A stretch of 64,000 bases of DNA from CAWAYR01 sp050250875. Its GTDB lineage: Bacteria > Acidobacteriota > Vicinamibacteria > Vicinamibacterales > UBA2999. The notes beneath the pieces are model-generated. The model was not told where the DNA came from, did no database searches, and saw only the letters and a program-made list of their open reading frames with translations. Position numbers and translations under genes: made by a program. Positions 19,863 to 27,925 of the stretch are shown piece after piece. The DNA lies in NCBI GenBank assembly GCA_050250875.1, contig JBFWNV010000001.1, forward strand, positions 1,736,001-1,800,000, written 5' to 3'. The first letter of the stretch is position 1. Each line of letters begins with the position of its first letter.

Positions 19863-20291
19863 ATGACGACCCTCCGCCTGGCCGCGTTCTATGCGGCGCT
19901 CTCCCTCGCGGCTACGCCGGCCGCCGCCCAGGTCAGCAACGCCGAGCTGGCCGCGGTGCCCCGGGTGACCCAGGCCGAGTTCCGCAAGCTGCTCGCCGGC
20001 AGGCAGATTCTGCCGATCGACGTCCGCGACGCGCACGCCTACGAGAACGGCCACATCCCGGGCGCCCTGAACGTCTCGTTCGTGGACGTCGAGATCATGG
20101 CCAACCGGCTGCTCAAGGAGCCGAAGCCGATCGTCGCCTACTGCGCCTGCAAGGACGAGATGACCGCGGCCCGGGTGGCGGTCCAGTTGATGCGGGTGGG
20201 GGTGAAGAACATCCGGGTGCTGACCGGCGGCTGGGACGGCTGGACGGCCGGAGGCGGTAAAGTAGAGCGAACGCCGCCGCCGGGGCGCTGA
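19863..20291 (+). CDS. Exported single-domain rhodanese-like protein
   Basis: 142 residues with a signal peptide ending near TPAAAQ (about 22), then one rhodanese domain: ILPIDVRDAHAYENGHIPGALNV, IVAYCACKDEMTAARVA, and NIRVLTGGWDGWTAGG. The active-site loop starts with a cysteine (YCAC) but reads CACKDEMTA rather than the CRxGxR of active sulfurtransferases, so activity is uncertain. It may bind or relay sulfur or another group in the periplasm. It sits 8 nt after the M61 peptidase and 32 nt before a cytochrome c gene. Confidence 0.85.
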   Translation: MTTLRLAAFYAALSLAATPAAAQVSNAELAAVPRVTQAEFRKLLAGRQILPIDVRDAHAYENGHIPGALNVSFVDVEIMANRLLKEPKPIVAYCACKDEMTAARVAVQLMRVGVKNIRVLTGGWDGWTAGGGKVERTPPPGR

Positions 20292-20323
20292 CGCCCGGGC
20301 CCGGCCACGAGGGGACTTCAGCA

Positions 20324-20731
20324 ATGAGATATCGGACGCAGATCGGGGTCGCGGCGCTGGCGGCGGTGATGGCCACGGCGTGGGCCGGGCTGGTGACGGC
20401 TCAGGAGAAGCTCGCCAGCTCGGGCATCTTCACGGCTGTCCAGGCCGACCGCGGGATGACCATCTACGACGGCCAGTGCGCGTCGTGCCACGAGCTGAGC
20501 CGCTTCAAGGGCAAGGACTTCGCCAGCGCCTGGACCGACAAGCCGCTCGCCGACCTGCACGTGGCGGTGAAGTCGATGCCGATGGACAACCCCGGCAGCC
20601 TGCAGCCGCAGGAGTACGCCGACATCCTGGCCTACTTCCTGAGCATCAACGGCTACCCGGCCGGGCAGACCGAGCTGAAGGGCGACGACGAGTCGATCAA
20701 GGCCGTCAAGGTCGACGCCAAGACGCCGTAA
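20324..20731 (+). CDS. Small monohaem cytochrome c
   Basis: 135 residues with a signal peptide to about residue 26 (GLVTAQ), one haem-binding CASCH, and a downstream methionine-containing segment (VKSMPMDNPGSL) that likely supplies the axial ligand, then the terminal helix QEYADILAYFLSINGYP. It is a periplasmic electron carrier. GAGGGGAC before the start is a fair ribosome site, and TAAAGT at 20259-20264 could be a promoter of its own. No dedicated partner is obvious; the quinoprotein, P450 or oxidase in this window are all possible. Confidence 0.88.
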   Translation: MRYRTQIGVAALAAVMATAWAGLVTAQEKLASSGIFTAVQADRGMTIYDGQCASCHELSRFKGKDFASAWTDKPLADLHVAVKSMPMDNPGSLQPQEYADILAYFLSINGYPAGQTELKGDDESIKAVKVDAKTP

Positions 20732-20806
20732 GCCCGCCGCCGCCGCTTCGCCGGTGCGGTGAGCAAACGGGCGGGGGGCCGCCTCTCGTGCAAGGAGAGG
20801 GGTCCC

Positions 20807-22057
20807 ATGCCGCACCTTCGCGCATTCCTGTCCGTCGCCACGCTCGGCCTCGCGCTGGGCGCATTGTTCTTCACGGCCGCGCCGGCCCGCGCGCAAACCA
20901 CCAGCGGCGTCATCACCGCCTGTGTCACGCCGCTGCTCGACCGGCTGCGCGTCGTGGCGGCCACCGAGCCGTGCCGTGCCAACGAGTCGCGTCTGCAATG
21001 GAACATCCAGGGCCCCAAGGGCGACCCCGGCCCGGCCGGCCCTCGGGGTCCCGTCGGCCCTGCCGGTCCCGCTGGGGCGACTGGCCCCGCCGGTCCCGCC
21101 GGCCCAACCGGCCCCCAGGGGCCGGCCGGTCCCCAGGGCCCGTCAGGGAGCCCCGGTCCAACTGGCCCTGCGGGCCCGGCCGGGCCGGCGGGCCCGCCGG
21201 GATCGCCGGTCGCGGTGACGCCGCCCGGGCCGTCCGGCCAGGTGGGGTTCTACGACAACGTCATCGTCGACCTGCAGGGGGCGAGCGGGACGTTCGGTAT
21301 CACCCAGGTGGTGATGGACATCGCGGCGGCACCGGATGGCCGAGGCGGGTTCGCTCCGGGAGCGCGTGCGCTGCGGCCGATCTGGATCGAGGCCGGCGGG
21401 GGTGAGGAGGGCGAGGCCCTCGACCAGTGGTTCGCCGATGCGGGGGCCGGCCTTCCCGACGGCGTGCGCTCGGTCAAGATTCAGGTGGACGACCGGGGAG
21501 CGAACCCCTTGGTGAAGTTGTCGCTTCAACTGGGCGAGTGCCGGCCGCTCAGCCGCAGCGCCGGCGAGCGCGGCACCGCGCTCACCGTCCAGTGCGGGCG
21601 CCTCGACGTGAACGTGTTCGCCGGCGGCGGGTCCCTGCATTACGTGCTGCCAATCAGCGGCGACGACAGGCTCACCGGGCAGGGCACGACGCAGCAGGCC
21701 TTCCAGATCCGCGCCGACGAGCGGCTGGGTGCCGGCGGCACCGAGATCGACGTGGCCGTACGGCTCGGCACCGTGCAAGACGCCGAGTTCGACGCCGGGT
21801 TCGTCATCGGCTGGGTGATCGCGGCGGTGACCGGCGGCGCCGAGGCCGTGCAGGACGTCGTCGTCGACGTCAGGCGCGCCGCGGCGAACCCCGTGCCGGC
21901 GGTGATGACCCAGACCTCCTACGAGCGCGCGTTCCCCACCTACGTCGCGTTCCTGGGCCGCGCGTCGCAGTTCGCGACCGCCGAGTTCGCCACGCTGAGC
22001 GTGGACGTGGTGTTCAGGGCCAACGGCCGCCGGCAGTCGACCTCGGGGGGGAACTGA
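20807..22057 (+). CDS. Secreted collagen-like (Gly-X-Y) repeat protein
   Basis: 416 residues. The ATG at 20807 has AAGGAGAGG just upstream and gives a proper signal peptide (about 1-30). A short two-cysteine head (GVITACVTP ... EPCRANESRLQWNIQGP) leads into about 22 Gly-X-Y triplets (roughly residues 70-137), rich in GPA and GPQ, which should form a trimeric collagen-like stalk. The C-terminal ~270 residues (YDNVIVDLQGASGTFGITQ, AEAVQDVVVDVRR) form a beta-rich domain I do not recognise. Surface or extracellular structural role inferred. The repeated GGCCC/GGTCC codons are a repeat at DNA level too. Confidence 0.88.
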   Translation: MPHLRAFLSVATLGLALGALFFTAAPARAQTTSGVITACVTPLLDRLRVVAATEPCRANESRLQWNIQGPKGDPGPAGPRGPVGPAGPAGATGPAGPAGPTGPQGPAGPQGPSGSPGPTGPAGPAGPAGPPGSPVAVTPPGPSGQVGFYDNVIVDLQGASGTFGITQVVMDIAAAPDGRGGFAPGARALRPIWIEAGGGEEGEALDQWFADAGAGLPDGVRSVKIQVDDRGANPLVKLSLQLGECRPLSRSAGERGTALTVQCGRLDVNVFAGGGSLHYVLPISGDDRLTGQGTTQQAFQIRADERLGAGGTEIDVAVRLGTVQDAEFDAGFVIGWVIAAVTGGAEAVQDVVVDVRRAAANPVPAVMTQTSYERAFPTYVAFLGRASQFATAEFATLSVDVVFRANGRRQSTSGGN

Positions 22058-22110
22058 GGACGTGGCGCCGGCTCCAACCCGGCGGCCGTCCGCGCCGTCC
22101 AACCGGGGCC

Positions 22111-24549
22111 ATGACCGCTCTCGGCGCCGATATCCGTGTGTCCTTGCGGCGGCTGCGCCAGCAGCCGGCGTTCGCGTCGACGGCGGTGCTCGTGCTCGGC
22201 CTGGGCATCGGCGCCTGCGCCGTCGTCCTCACCCTGGCCCGGGTGGTGGTGCTCGAGCCCCTGCCCTACGGCGACCCCGACCGCCTGGTCCTGCTGTGGA
22301 ACGCCCGCCAGCCCGGTGACACGACCTGGCTGTCGGCCCAGGAAGTGGTCCACTACGGCCGCGACGCCCGGACGGTCGTCGACGTCGCCGCCTATGCCGC
22401 CGGCACCGGCAGCCTGACGGGCGCTGGCGAGCCTGAGCGCGTCACCAGCGCGGCCGTCACGCCCGGACTGTTCGACACGCTGCGCGTGCCGGCCCTCATC
22501 GGCCGGACGTTCACCGCCGGCGATGCAGCGGCTGGCGCGGCCGGTCCGATCGTGATCGGCCACGGGTTGTGGCAGCGCCGCTTCGGCGGCGACCCTGGCA
22601 TCGTCGGCCGCGACGTGCAACTCGACGGCCGGGCCCGCACCGTGGCCGGCGTGATGCCGCCGGGCTTCCGCCTGCCGCTCGACTACCGCGCCGATCGGCC
22701 GACCGAGCTGTGGACGCTCCTCGCCTGGGACGCGTCGAACCTCGGGCAGTGGGGCAACCGGAGCTACATCGGCATCGCGCGCCTGGCGTCAGGCCGCACG
22801 GCGGACGACGCCAGCAGCGAACTCGCGGTGATCGCCGACCGCTGGGTGCAGGCCGGGTTCGTGCTCGACAACGGCGATGGCCGCCTGCAGCGTGCCGCCA
22901 TCCCGGCCGCGGAGCTGGTGACCGGCGGCGTGCGCGGCGCGATGGCGCTGCTGGCTGCCGCCGTGCTGGTCATGCTGCTGCTCGCCGCGGCCAACGTCGC
23001 CGGGCTGGTGATGATCGGCGCCGAGGCGCGGCGGCACGACATGGCGGTGCGGGCGGCGCTCGGCGCCGGGTGGGCCCGCTTGGCCCGCCAGGTGGCGGTC
23101 GAGCATGCCGTGCTGGCGGTGGCCGGCGGACTCGCCGGGCTGGGCATCGCCGCCGCCGGCATGCGCGCGGTGGCCGTGATGGGCGCGGCGAGCCTGCCGC
23201 GGGCCGACGAGCTCGCGCTCGACTGGCGCGCGCTGGCTGTCCTGGCGCTGTGTGCCGGCGTGGCCGGGGTGGTGTGCGGACTGTCGCCGGTGCTGCGGTT
23301 GTCGCGCGGCGACGCGTCGCGCCTTGCCGAGACGACGCGCGGCAGCGCCGCCCGGCCCAGGCAGCGGACCCGTCAGGCGCTGGTCGTGGGCCAGGTGGCG
23401 GCGTCGGTGCTGCTGCTGCTCGGCGCGACGCTGCTCGTCCGCACGCTCGTGGCCCTGCAGCGCGTGGATCTCGGCGTCGACACTGCCCGGGTGCTGACCG
23501 CCGACCTGCAGCTGCCGGCCAGCGGCTATCCCACGCCGGCCGACGTCGTCCGCTTCTACCGAAGCGCCGAGGAGCGGCTCGCGGCCCTGTCCGGCGTCGC
23601 CGCCGCGGGGGCCGTCCGCGTGCTGCCGCTCAGCCGCACCATCGGCGACTGGTCGATCAGGCTCGAGGGCCGGCCCTACGTGCCGGCCGAGAATCCCAAC
23701 GCCGACTTCCAGGCGGTCACGCCCGGCTACTTCGCGGCCATGGGCCTGCGCGTCGTGCGGGGCCGCGCGTTGACCGGCGCGGACCGCGAGGACGCGCCGA
23801 TGGTCGCGGTGGTGAACGAGACGATGGCGTCGCGCTACTGGCCCGGCCAGGACGCCATCGGCCAGCGCTTCATGATGGGCACCGACGACAAGCCGTGGCT
23901 GACGATCGTCGGCATCGTCGGGGCGGTGCATCACAACGCCGTGGTCGAGTCGCCGCGCGCCGAGATGTACGTCGCGCACGCCCAGCTGCCGGCGCACATC
24001 GGCTCCGCCCCGCGCGGCATGGCGCTGGTGCTGAAGGCCGAGGGCGATCCGGCCGGGCTGGTGCCGGGCCTGCGGGCCGCCATCCGCGCGCTGGATCCGG
24101 CGCTGCCGCTCGGCAACGTGCGGACGATGGACGACCTGGCGGCCACGCATCTGGCTGGTCCCCGTTTCACCGCGACGCTGCTCGCCGCCTTTGCGGCGCT
24201 GGCCGTGGTGCTGGCGCTGGTCGGCCTCTACGGCGCGGTGTCGCTGGTCACCGACGAGCGCGCGCCCGAGATTGGCGTCCGCCTCGCGCTGGGCGCCGAG
24301 CGCGCCTCGATCCTGCGCCTGATCCTGGGCGAAGGGATGAGGCTGACGGCCGCGGGCGCCGCCGTGGGGGTGGGACTGGCGGCGCTGCTGGCGCGTGCGA
24401 TCGGCGGACAGCTCTACGGCGTGGCGCCGCACGACCCGATGACGTTCGTCGCCGTGCCGCTCGCGTTCACCGCCGTGGCGGTGGTCGCCAGCCTGATTCC
24501 GGCCCGCCGCGCCGCGCGCCTCGACCCCATCGCGACGATCCGCCGCTGA
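22111..24549 (+). CDS. ABC transporter permease of the MacB/FtsX duplicated orphan (ADOP) type
   Basis: 812 residues. An N-terminal helix (ASTAVLVLGLGIGACAVVL) is followed by a MacB-like periplasmic domain (ERVTSAAVTPGLFDTLRVP, VIGHGLWQRRFGGDP). Next come a three-helix FtsX block, a second periplasmic domain (VTPGYFAAMGLRVVRGR) and a final FtsX block (EIGVRLALGAERASILRLILGEG). This duplicated layout is abundant in Acidobacteria and is usually encoded without a paired ATPase, as here. Export substrate unknown. It follows the collagen-like gene by 53 nt on the same strand and is convergent with the oxidase operon. Confidence 0.93.
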   Translation: MTALGADIRVSLRRLRQQPAFASTAVLVLGLGIGACAVVLTLARVVVLEPLPYGDPDRLVLLWNARQPGDTTWLSAQEVVHYGRDARTVVDVAAYAAGTGSLTGAGEPERVTSAAVTPGLFDTLRVPALIGRTFTAGDAAAGAAGPIVIGHGLWQRRFGGDPGIVGRDVQLDGRARTVAGVMPPGFRLPLDYRADRPTELWTLLAWDASNLGQWGNRSYIGIARLASGRTADDASSELAVIADRWVQAGFVLDNGDGRLQRAAIPAAELVTGGVRGAMALLAAAVLVMLLLAAANVAGLVMIGAEARRHDMAVRAALGAGWARLARQVAVEHAVLAVAGGLAGLGIAAAGMRAVAVMGAASLPRADELALDWRALAVLALCAGVAGVVCGLSPVLRLSRGDASRLAETTRGSAARPRQRTRQALVVGQVAASVLLLLGATLLVRTLVALQRVDLGVDTARVLTADLQLPASGYPTPADVVRFYRSAEERLAALSGVAAAGAVRVLPLSRTIGDWSIRLEGRPYVPAENPNADFQAVTPGYFAAMGLRVVRGRALTGADREDAPMVAVVNETMASRYWPGQDAIGQRFMMGTDDKPWLTIVGIVGAVHHNAVVESPRAEMYVAHAQLPAHIGSAPRGMALVLKAEGDPAGLVPGLRAAIRALDPALPLGNVRTMDDLAATHLAGPRFTATLLAAFAALAVVLALVGLYGAVSLVTDERAPEIGVRLALGAERASILRLILGEGMRLTAAGAAVGVGLAALLARAIGGQLYGVAPHDPMTFVAVPLAFTAVAVVASLIPARRAARLDPIATIRR

Positions 24550-24567
24550 CCGTCCTCGGCCACGACT

Positions 24568-24580
24568 GGGGCCTGTCCCC
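24568..24580. repeat. GGGGCCTGTCCCC palindromic motif
   Basis: A lone member of the GGGG-core-CCCC family, between the convergent permease and oxidase subunit II genes. There is no second core nearby. Confidence 0.45.
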
Positions 24581-24623
24581 GATTGTGGTGCGAGCGAGAG
24601 AGACCACTACATGTCGTGGCCGG

Positions 24624-25361
24624 TCACGGCGCGACCAAGGCCACTTCGTCGCGGACGAACGCCTCCCAGTCGGCCAGCGGCCGCACCTCGAAGACGCCGC
24701 GCATCCGGTAGTGGCCGAGCCCGCACAGCTGCGAGCAGCCGATCTCCCAGGCGCCGGTCGCGGTGGGGGTGAACCATGTGGTGGTCGTCAGTCCCGGCGT
24801 GATGTCCTGCTTCACGCGCATCTCGGCCAGCGTGAAGCTGTGGATCACGTCCTTCGACGCCAGGTGCACCACCGCCGGCCGGCCCGCCGGCAGGACCAGC
24901 AGGTTGATGAGCACGAAGTCGTCCACGGCCGCGGGGTCGGTGCGATCGACGCCCAGGGGATCGGCGGCGGTGATGAGCGCCCGATCGGTGCGGCCGAACC
25001 GGCCGTCGAGGCCGGGATAATGCACGTTCCAGGCAAACTGCTCGCCGACCACTCTGACTTCGACCCCGCCTTGCGGCGGCGGCTCGGCGCGCCGCCACCA
25101 CGCCGGCAGGGCCGATCCGGCCAGCAGCCACACGTCGCCGAGCACTACGGCGGCGATGGCAACGAGCGGCCAGACACCGGCGGACGCGCCGGCCGGGCGT
25201 CCGGGCCGGGCCCGGAACCGCACCAGGATCAGCACGAAGATCGCCAGCCAGCTGGCGAACACGATGAGCCCCTCGACGTGCGCCGCGGCGAGTACCGCGT
25301 CGAACTCGCCGGCGTGCGCCGACGCCGGCACGGGCAGCCAGCGATTCAGCCAGGCGCCCAT
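24624..25361 (-). CDS. ctaC: Haem-copper oxidase subunit II (CuA)
   Basis: 245 residues: two N-terminal membrane helices (about 22-50 and 65-88), then the cupredoxin domain. The CuA site is complete: His in VIHSFTLAEM and CSQLCGLGHYRM, with both cysteines, histidine and methionine. The usual glutamate between the cysteines is Gln, which donates only a backbone carbonyl and varies naturally. It accepts electrons from cytochrome c at the outer face of the membrane. There is no fused haem c domain. It is the last gene of the oxidase operon and overlaps the preceding small gene by one base (TGATG). Confidence 0.92.
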   Translation of the reverse strand: MGAWLNRWLPVPASAHAGEFDAVLAAAHVEGLIVFASWLAIFVLILVRFRARPGRPAGASAGVWPLVAIAAVVLGDVWLLAGSALPAWWRRAEPPPQGGVEVRVVGEQFAWNVHYPGLDGRFGRTDRALITAADPLGVDRTDPAAVDDFVLINLLVLPAGRPAVVHLASKDVIHSFTLAEMRVKQDITPGLTTTTWFTPTATGAWEIGCSQLCGLGHYRMRGVFEVRPLADWEAFVRDEVALVAP

Positions 25362-25567
25362 CAGCGTCCCGGCCCTTCGCCGGCCGATCGCTCGAGGATG
25401 GCCCGGTCCTCACGCAGCAGCCGGGCGACGCCGCGGCCGATGACCGCCAGCACGACGCACGCCACGGCGGCCATCACGCCGACGCCGGCGTGCAGCCCGC
25501 CGGTGAGCAGCGCGTCGAGCGGCGGCCCGCACACGAGACAGGCGACGATCGTCGGCATCGCCGTCAT
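25361..25567 (-). CDS. Small membrane protein of the oxidase operon
   Basis: 68 residues, too short to attract most gene finders. ATG 25567 overlaps the stop of the subunit III gene (ATGA), and its own stop overlaps the subunit II start by one base. A hydrophobic helix (about 25-46, AGVGVMAAVACVVLAVIGRGVARLL) is followed by a charged tail (REDRAILERSAGEGPGR). The tight overlaps on both sides are the main evidence that it is translated. A role as a small (subunit IV-like) component or assembly factor is inference. An alternative start is the ATG at 25558. Confidence 0.7.
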   Translation of the reverse strand: MTAMPTIVACLVCGPPLDALLTGGLHAGVGVMAAVACVVLAVIGRGVARLLREDRAILERSAGEGPGR

Positions 25568-26139
25568 CGTAGATACATTCCGACGGCGACCACCGCGAAC
25601 GCCGCGGCCAGGCAGCCCCAGTAGCGGGCGAGCGCCCGCGACCGCCGGCGACGCCGCGCCGCGTCCCAGGTGCCGAGATTGACCACGATGGTGGCCACCA
25701 CCCCTCCGGCGCTCAGCACCGCCAGCACGCCGTTCAGCGCAAACCAGGTAGCAGGCGCCACGTGGGACGCCGGCCCGTGGCCTGCGGCCACCAGCGCCTC
25801 GGCGGCGGTGAGCGTCCGCCCGACGAAGAGGGCACCGGCGAACGCCGCGGCGGGCAGCGGCCACCGCGCGATCCGCGCCGGCCCGGGCGGCCACCCCCGC
25901 GCGGACGCCACCGTCATCGCGGCGGCGATCGCCAGGTACACCAACCGCAGCCACGGGTCGTCGAGGGCGCCGAGACCGCCGCGCACCCACGGCGTGGGCC
26001 AGGTCTCGCTGCCGGCGCGCAGCAGCACGTAGCCCGACACGAGCGAGGCCAGGAACATCACCAGCGACGCGACGGCCAGCCACGCCGCGACGTCCACCGC
26101 CCGCTCGACGCGGGCGTCGGCATCCATCGGCGCGCTCAT
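25564..26139 (-). CDS. Haem-copper oxidase subunit III-like protein
   Basis: 191 residues with five predicted helices, matching the short bacterial subunit III form. RVERAVDVAAWLAVASLVMFLASLVSGYVLLRAGSE resembles its N-terminus (usually W.F...E..FF...Y...R), but the sequence is divergent, so the assignment rests partly on operon position. It overlaps subunit I by 4 nt (ATGA) and the small gene downstream by 4 nt. Confidence 0.78.
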   Translation of the reverse strand: MSAPMDADARVERAVDVAAWLAVASLVMFLASLVSGYVLLRAGSETWPTPWVRGGLGALDDPWLRLVYLAIAAAMTVASARGWPPGPARIARWPLPAAAFAGALFVGRTLTAAEALVAAGHGPASHVAPATWFALNGVLAVLSAGGVVATIVVNLGTWDAARRRRRSRALARYWGCLAAAFAVVAVGMYLR

Positions 26140-27839
26140 GCCGCCGACTCCTCGTAGCGATACGGCGGACCCGACACGACCGGCTCGGTGGTGAAGTTGT
26201 CGGGCGGCGGCGGCGACGCCGTGGTCCACTCCAGCGTCGTCGCGCGCCACGGATTGTCGGCCGGTGCGCCGTGTCGCGCGCTCCAGTGGAGGTTCCACAG
26301 GAACACGAGTTGGAACAGCCCGAGGGCCACGGCGCTCCACGTCATGTGCGCGTTCCAGCCCACCGTCGGCGCACCCAGCGCCGAGGCCATCCCGGCGTCG
26401 TAGAGCCGCCGGTTCACGCCCATCATGCCCATCAGGAACATCGGCAGGAACACCGCGTTCATGGTGACGAACGAGCCGACGAAGTGCACCAGGCCGAGCG
26501 GCTCGCTCAAGCGGCGCCCGGTGAGTTTCGGGAACCAGTGGTAGAGGCCCGCGAAGATGGCGAACAGCGTTCCCGGCGCCACCAGGTAGTGGAAGTGTCC
26601 GACGACGTAGTAGGTGTCGTGCAGCACGACGTTGCTCGGGCCGAGGCCGAGCGGCAGGCCGGTGACGCCGCCCAGCCCGAACATCGGCAGAAAGGCCAGG
26701 GCGAAGCACATCGCCGTGGTGAAGTGGATCGCGCCGCCCCACAGCGTGACCACCAGGCAGGTGATCACGATCACCGACGGCACCGAGACGACCATGGTCG
26801 TCACCTGGAAGAAGCTGCTGAGCGTGGTGCCCATGCCGGTGAGGAACATGTGGTGCGCCCACACCACCATCGACCAGGCCCCCAGCGCGCCGATGGCGTT
26901 CACCATCAGGCCGTAGCGCCACAGCGGCCGACGCGCGTGCGCGGTCAGCACCTCCGCCACGATGCCCATCGCCGGCAGCACCAGCACGTAGACCTCGGGA
27001 TGGGCGAGGAACCAGAACAGGTGCTGCCACAGCAGGGGATTGCCGCCGCCGGCCACCTCCAGCGGCACGTTGCTGACCGCCAGCCCCGACGGCAGGAAGA
27101 AGCTGGTGCCGACGGCGCGGTCCATCCACTGGAACACCGCCGCCGCCTGCAGCGCCGGAAAGGCCAGCAGGAGCAGCAGCGCCGTCACCGCCTGGGTCCA
27201 CACGAAGAACGGCATCCGCAGCAGCGTCATGCCGGGCGCACGGCAGGCCACCACGGTGGCCAGCAGGTTGACCGCCCACAGCATCGACGACACGCCGAGC
27301 AGGACGATGCCGGCCAGCCACCACGTCTGGCCCGACGAGGCGATGACGGCCAGCGGCGGATACGACGTCCACCCCGAGTTGGCGGCGCCGCCCGGCAGCA
27401 CGAAACTGGCCAGCATCAGCAGCCCGGCGGCGAGATAGACCGCGTAGCCGGCGAGGCTGAGCCGCGGGAACGCAAGGCCGCGGGCGCCGATCTGCAGCGG
27501 CACCAGATACCCGCCGAAGCCCGCCGTGGCCAGCGGCACGACCGCCAGGAAGATCATCACCGAGCCGTGCATCGAGACGAGCTGGTAGTAGAACTCCGGC
27601 AGCAGCACGCCGCCCGGCGCGTTGGTCTCGCCGAAGATCGCCGTGGCGATGCCGATCGGCTGCCCCGGCCAGGCCAGCTGCCAGCGCAGGAGCAGCATCA
27701 GCAGGAAGCCGATCAGCAGAAACGCGCCTGCCGTGCCTCCGTAGAGCAACGAGACACACTTGTGATCGAGCAGGCGCGACGAGGCAGGGCTCGGGGCGCG
27801 GGACTCGGGACTCGGGGAAGATCGCGTGTCGGTAGTCAC
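26136..27839 (-). CDS. ctaD: Haem-copper oxidase subunit I, divergent (D- and K-channel residues absent)
   Basis: 567 residues, 12 helices. Haem and copper ligands are intact: His91 (SMHGSVMIF), HPEVY at 280-284, His329-His330 (VWAHHMF) and GHFHY (His415, His417). The usual D-channel aspartate of IGAPDMAFPR is Gly121 (IGARGLAFPR), and the following NN pair is Ser-Leu. The K-channel lysine of VPTGIK is Val358 (VPSVIV). A-type proton routes therefore look altered. The first ~21 residues (SSPSPESRAPSPASS) are encoded by a heptanucleotide array; canonical homology starts at DHKCVSLLYG, so the start must lie in or beyond the array. First gene of the oxidase operon. Confidence 0.93.
   Translation of the reverse strand: MTTDTRSSPSPESRAPSPASSRLLDHKCVSLLYGGTAGAFLLIGFLLMLLLRWQLAWPGQPIGIATAIFGETNAPGGVLLPEFYYQLVSMHGSVMIFLAVVPLATAGFGGYLVPLQIGARGLAFPRLSLAGYAVYLAAGLLMLASFVLPGGAANSGWTSYPPLAVIASSGQTWWLAGIVLLGVSSMLWAVNLLATVVACRAPGMTLLRMPFFVWTQAVTALLLLLAFPALQAAAVFQWMDRAVGTSFFLPSGLAVSNVPLEVAGGGNPLLWQHLFWFLAHPEVYVLVLPAMGIVAEVLTAHARRPLWRYGLMVNAIGALGAWSMVVWAHHMFLTGMGTTLSSFFQVTTMVVSVPSVIVITCLVVTLWGGAIHFTTAMCFALAFLPMFGLGGVTGLPLGLGPSNVVLHDTYYVVGHFHYLVAPGTLFAIFAGLYHWFPKLTGRRLSEPLGLVHFVGSFVTMNAVFLPMFLMGMMGVNRRLYDAGMASALGAPTVGWNAHMTWSAVALGLFQLVFLWNLHWSARHGAPADNPWRATTLEWTTASPPPPDNFTTEPVVSGPPYRYEESAA
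27787..27817. repeat. Heptanucleotide array (GGGACTC/GGGGCTC type) inside the oxidase subunit I 5' end
   Basis: Imperfect tandem copies of GGGACTC. On the minus strand they encode the Ser/Pro-rich N-terminus of subunit I. The array at 27879-27909 is its inverted counterpart. Confidence 0.75.
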
Positions 27840-27878
27840 GCCGTCGCGCCGTATGTCGTCAGGGACAAGTTGTTCACC

Positions 27879-27909
27879 GAGTCCCGAGCCCCGAGCCCCG
27901 AGCCCCGGC
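27879..27909. repeat. Heptanucleotide array (GAGTCCC/GAGCCCC) upstream of M61 peptidase 2
   Basis: Four consecutive GAG(T/C)CCC units ending just before the TACAAT box at 27913. Inverted relative to 27787-27817, so the divergent promoter region could form a large imperfect hairpin. Confidence 0.8.
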
Positions 27910-27912
27910 CCT

Positions 27913-27918
27913 TACAAT
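27913..27918 (+). promoter_or_regulatory. Probable leaderless promoter -10 box (M61 peptidase 2)
   Basis: TACAAT with 7 nt (ACCGTGC) before the ATG at 27926. Confidence 0.5.
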
Positions 27919-27925
27919 ACCGTGC

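Noticed and set aside
21016..21220. CRISPR-like or minisatellite array
   Set aside because: The repetition is the Gly-X-Y coding pattern of the collagen-like protein, with no constant repeats separated by unique spacers.
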